Notes under the pieces: model-generated | Databases searched by the model: none | What the model was told of the DNA's origin: nothing | Seen by the model: the letters and a program-made list of their open reading frames with translations, nothing else | Assembly: GCA_914767715.1 (NCBI GenBank) | Contig: OU612074.1 | Location: 261,501 to 325,500 of the forward strand | Direction: 5' to 3' | DNA length: 64,000 nt | From: Membranipora membranacea | Lineage: Eukaryota; Bryozoa; Gymnolaemata; Cheilostomatida; Membraniporidae | Translations under genes and position numbers: made by a program | Shown here: positions 60,021 through 64,000 of the stretch, piece after piece | Layout of the letters: each line of letters begins with the position of its first letter | Position numbering within the stretch: the stretch's first letter is position 1

Positions 60021-63000
60021 TCAGTTGCTACATGCTTGCTTTGTGCTAGATTTCCCAGCAGCAGCTTTGCGTGCGTCCTCTGTACCCAGTCTACACTGAG
60101 ATTTCAGTATAGATAGGTTGATAAACTCTTCAGGTAGTGCTTGTAACTGGAACGGCTCAATGATTGGACCAATAATCTCAGAAATTTCAAGCATGATTCT
60201 AGTGGTTAGTAGAGACACCAGCTACAGAATGATACATAGATCCATACATAGAAACATAGATAGACAAGCAAACATAAAACAGAAACTCTGCAGCCGTAAG
60301 AGGCTATCTAGTCTAGGAAAATAGCATTTATGGACTAAGAACACAGCATTCTAGACTAAGAACAAAGCATATGTATAAAGAGAACATAGCATTCTAGACT
60401 TAGTGAAAGCATTACTAGACTAGGCTCGTAGCATGTCTAGACAGTGTAAAAGAAATTTGAAAGAGGAGACAATAATTGTCTACAGACAGCTCAAAAAGAT
60501 TGAGTATCTGATTTGTGATCTATACTCAACACTTGAGGAGGCTAGTCCTCTCTCAGGTTTGAAAATAGACACAAAATCATCTGGTCAATCTTTGAAGAAA
60601 AAACTGCCGTCATCTAATTATGACAGAAAACATTGCATGAAGGATAAACTAAAAATGAAATCTACATAGCTGCCGTACATTTATCACTCTGCTATCTCCT
60701 ACCTTTAGTGCTTGCATGTCCTGAAAAAGTTGATCTGAGTTTGAAACTCCGAGTACGACGCATTGTATGTTCTCATTCTTTAAACACCAAGCTGTAGAAT
60801 AAAAGAGAAATAAGGGGTTTAAATCAGGTGGAAACTGGACACGATAGCAAATGGTGAGATAGTTCTGTTTTTTTTTCTGTTCATCGACATCACCGCGGAC
60901 CATCTAGTGTAGAAAGGTGCGACACCAAACTAATCTGTTGACTGTTGGTTTAGTATTGACTCAAATTTCTGCAAGGTATTCTAAAGGTGTCTAAAGTCGG
61001 GGTGAAGTGTCTGTTAGTGACAGCTGGCATTTTAGTCATGGTTACAAAAGAGCTTTTAGCTTGAAAGTTGTAAAATAGCTGAGACACAACAGTGCAGAAG
61101 TCTGCAGATAACGTTCAGATGCAAACTGATTCGGACCGATCATCAACTTGGTAACAGAAGGCAATGAATATAATACCAATGGCGAGCTGTGCTAGGGAGC
61201 ACTTTAGTTTAGCGGCTATCTTTGCCAGCTCTCTCAGCTTTTGTTGTCCTCTCTTTCCATCTTCACTGAGAATCTTCTCTTTGAGCCACAGGCAGTGCTG
61301 GAAATAATCAAGTAACTCGATCTGTTAAGTTATGGAGAACACAGAGATTGACACGCCAGCGTTTGTTGGGGTTTGAGGTTCGTCTGGGTACTAGCCGGCC
61401 TTTAACAGTGTAAAAACCCTTTCAGCAACAATATTGAGTGTTGAGATGCGATTGGTGTGTTTATATTTAAGCCTTACAGAGCTCATGCTAACCAGAAGTC
61501 TGCCCCCCAAAGACTGCAATCTCTACTACATCTTTGAACAGATCTGTAAGCAAGCATTCCCTTTCTAACGCTAATGCAAATTGTCATAAATTAATCCCAA
61601 ACTAGTGCTTTGCTTGTAAGGAAATTTGCAAATCCTGGGGATGGCCACTAACACAAGATACTTTTTATCAGTTGAGCGTGTGATCAATGTTGGGTTACCT
61701 TTAGAGCAGCTCTTGAGTGACAAGGTATTCCATCTTCATATTTACCAGTGAGAATGCCGCACGCCAAAGGAGACCAAGTCATTGTGCCCAGTCCTGGAGA
61801 ACACAGACAGCAAAGACATTAACACTCAAACTAGAGAAAATACCGTAGCCTGCGGGTTCTTTCCATATCGAGTTTTGTGTAGGAACGTTTCACCGCATGT
61901 TGGGACTTCTAAATTCTCAATGAACGGCAGATAGAAGAGCCAGACATTTGAGAAAAGTGCGTTCATGGATTCAGCTAACATGACATCAGGGAGAACTCTC
62001 CCTGATGTCATGTTCAAGCCAATTAAACAGTTGAAGTCTGAGAACTTAGACTAAGGTTTGCCGTGAAAACATACTGACTCTCGTGATCTGACTGGGCATG
62101 TAGATCACTGATAAACTAGGCTATCATTACCACAAAGCAGGTGTCGTAAGGCTGAGTATGCATCATGCGTGACTTGAATTTGCGCATGTGCAAGAACAAT
62201 GAGTTTAGTTTGGGTTCTGATTGCAACTTTGGAAAGGGGATATGAGACATCCCCTGCAAAAACTGTCAATCAAAATCAGCTAATAATGACAAGAGAGGAT
62301 AACTATCAATAACAAATCCGCACGCTTTGGGGAGTATGTCACCAGAGCAGGTAGCCAATCAGATGGCTTCGGAATTCCGAGACTCAATTTTGCAGAGATC
62401 AGCTTATGCCCAGAGCTGAGCATGCGCAGAATGACGTGAAAAGCAGTTCATCACATTATTCGATTCGACCTACAGCAAATAATGATATATCAATCTATGA
62501 CGCCAACCTATTTTATGATAAAGTTCAGGTAGCTGACATTCCACTTTCTCTCTGGTAAAGAAGTTATATTCTGCCTGCTCGACGATCGGAGGTATTAGAT
62601 TAAACTGTCGAGCCACTGAGTAAGCCTCCTACAAAACAATAATAATAATATATATATAATGACATTCACTTTATTTGCTATTCAGTGCCCCTTTGGGGGG
62701 GGGGGGCAATGAGAGTATGCTTACATAAGATCAATGATACATGATATGGTTCACAATAATATGCTATAAAATAACATCTGTATTTGTGACTTGGTGAGAG
62801 GTAGAAGAATTATTCCTATTCTGTCAGTACCTGGGATTAGATAACGTAGATCAACAGTCTGCTAGGGCAACACCTGAATAAAGCATAAGCAACCTAAACT
62901 GTTTGGGAGGTTTCTGAATAATGTTTATGTATTTATTTAGGACATGAAATAGAAGCACTGACCATGATTTCAGTAGATGACCACCTGGAGGTGCCCCAGT

Positions 63001-63048
63001 ACATGGCCCAGCCCTGATTGATGACGTATGTGAAAGCTCTCACTATCT
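60021..63048 (-). CDS. KCNAB-like: Voltage-gated potassium channel beta subunit (3' part of gene)
   Basis: Six exons in phase: 63048-62963, 62628-62508, 61793-61699, 61297-61177, 60791-60703 and 60221-60021 (stop). They encode the C-terminal half of the aldo-keto reductase fold of Kv-beta: [69 protein letters not shown] joined to [11 protein letters not shown], and the nucleotide-binding VLGVSNSDQ. Kv-beta proteins bind the T1 domain of Kv1-type channels in the cytoplasm and couple gating to NADPH. The C-terminus runs about 30 residues beyond the usual vertebrate end, closing on a Lys/Ala/Ser-rich tail. The donor after the 62,508 exon is weak (GTTGGC), but the phase and protein fit. The 5' exons, with most catalytic residues, lie right of the window. 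Confidence 0.9.
60300..60430. repeat. Degenerate tandem repeat in Kv-beta intron
   Basis: Irregular repeats of a roughly 20-base 'ctagactaagaacaaagcat' motif in the last intron. Confidence 0.55.
62067..62433 (+). repeat. Dispersed repeat Y, copy 2
   Basis: Nearly identical to 18,676-19,043 in the same orientation. It lies in the Kv-beta intron between exons 61,793 and 62,508. Confidence 0.75.
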
Positions 63049-64000
63049 CTATAATACAAACAACCAACGGTCAAGGTCACTACAACAACCATCCAGGGCA
63101 AACAATTTACTACGGAAAGGGTGAGCTTCATCGCAATATAGTGAAGGCGCTGAAAAACAAATTATGCCTTGAGAAGCTTATTTATTCAGTTACCATATTC
63201 AATTAAAATGAATAAAAATTGAACTTCAATATGAATGCTCTGGTTCTATTCGGGAAGGTAAGACTAGGACAGCATGACAAATGCAATGGGGGATGATCAG
63301 AAACACAAAACTCTGCAGATCTGCAGATCCGCTCTATCTATACCGGTCCATCACTCTCTAAACTATACTACATACTTCAGTCCAAACTATCTCGTGCATC
63401 TAGCAAATAAATAGGGGAAGATTTAGTATTCGTAGCCAATCTCGGCACTGATTGGCCGGTGTGTTGCCAACCAGCCAATCAGAGCCAACACATTGGCTGA
63501 GTATTGGGTTCTTATTGTGAGGAAGGGGCACCCGATTCTTTTTTTGATAATATCGGCAGAGTAGAGGCAGCACTGCATAAACAGACCCATTCCATATATT
63601 CGATTGATGCTTCCACACTTTCCATGCAGGCGTGATAGATTCAGCCGAAATGTGAATAATTCATCACATACAGAATTAACTCATCACAGCTGCCGTATGC
63701 CATTGGCTCATTAAAAGACCCTTCGCCAAATAATCAATATTAACTATCCATCTCAACCAAAGCTGGTTAATTCAAACGAACAGTTTGCATGCATGTAAAT
63801 AAATTTACATCAAAGTTGCACCTCCCCCGAGAGTAAAGTGCAACTTCGAAAGTAAAATCTTTAGTTTAAAGAGAAACACAATAACAAAGGGGTGAGGGGG
63901 TTTTACGCTCCTTCGCTGTTGTACCAGCAAAGGCCCATCAATAAACTTGCAAAACTGAAAACAAGAAAAGCAAAAAAGCAATGTTTATGTGAAGTATGTG
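63049..64000. other. Kv-beta intron reaching the right edge
   Basis: No exon matching the upstream Kv-beta coding sequence was found before the window ends, so this is probably intron. The short open frames on both strands have no recognisable features. Confidence 0.5.

Noticed and set aside
60433-60669. 78-codon plus-strand frame starting with ATG
   Set aside because: It lies in a Kv-beta intron beside degenerate repeats, with no domain and no conserved copy. It could be real but is not supportable.
1-64000. tRNA, rRNA or other structured RNA genes
   Set aside because: None was recognised by eye on either strand. A covariance-model scan would be needed to exclude them.

Overview
The window is nuclear DNA of an invertebrate animal. 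It is AT-rich and intron-rich, with consensus splice sites, TATA boxes, metazoan protein families (C-type lectin, CCP/sushi, carboxylesterase B, voltage-gated potassium channel beta subunit) and many decayed transposons and MITEs. I cannot fix the phylum from sequence alone. Most single open frames here are one exon or noise, so the genes below were assembled by hand from splice sites, reading-frame phase and comparison between paralogs. Nothing was checked against transcripts or databases.

Layout. (1) About 0-24.1 kb is a recognition-protein cluster built from one tandem duplication. Unit 1 (about 1.6-10.3 kb) carries the 3' end of a plus-strand membrane protein with a propeller-like part and one CCP domain, and a complete minus-strand mucin-stalked membrane C-type lectin. 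Unit 2 (about 12.0-24.1 kb) carries a degenerate CCP relict and a second complete lectin, whose 6.7 kb first intron is filled with repeats (inverted 14/42-bp minisatellite elements, LINE remnants, a hAT element with intact target-site duplication). (2) About 26.1-27.9 kb holds a small two-exon gene for a secreted protein with two 10-cysteine repeats that I do not recognise. (3) About 28.9-57.8 kb holds three ten-exon carboxylesterases. A and B (minus) lie on a second tandem duplication (about 28.9-40.88 and 40.88-50.18 kb). C (plus) is head-to-head with B. All keep the Ser-Glu-His triad. A and B end in HDEL and should be retained in the ER lumen; C does not. (4) About 60.0-63.05 kb is the 3' half of a Kv-beta (KCNAB-like) gene on the minus strand, with its 5' exons beyond the right edge.

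The most unusual structure is in esterase A: exactly 57 periods of 52 bp (34,797-37,761) directly against exon 2. Each period repeats the intron's 3' splice site plus the first 22 exon bases, so exon 2 has 58 nearly identical candidate acceptors, and every upstream one leads into an in-frame stop. The single-copy state survives in paralogs B and C.

Other themes are patchy gene conversion (a 113-bp identical tract in the lectin tails, and a nearly invariant block upstream of esterases A and B), GC splice donors in A and B, and several insertions with an intact empty site in the sister paralog.
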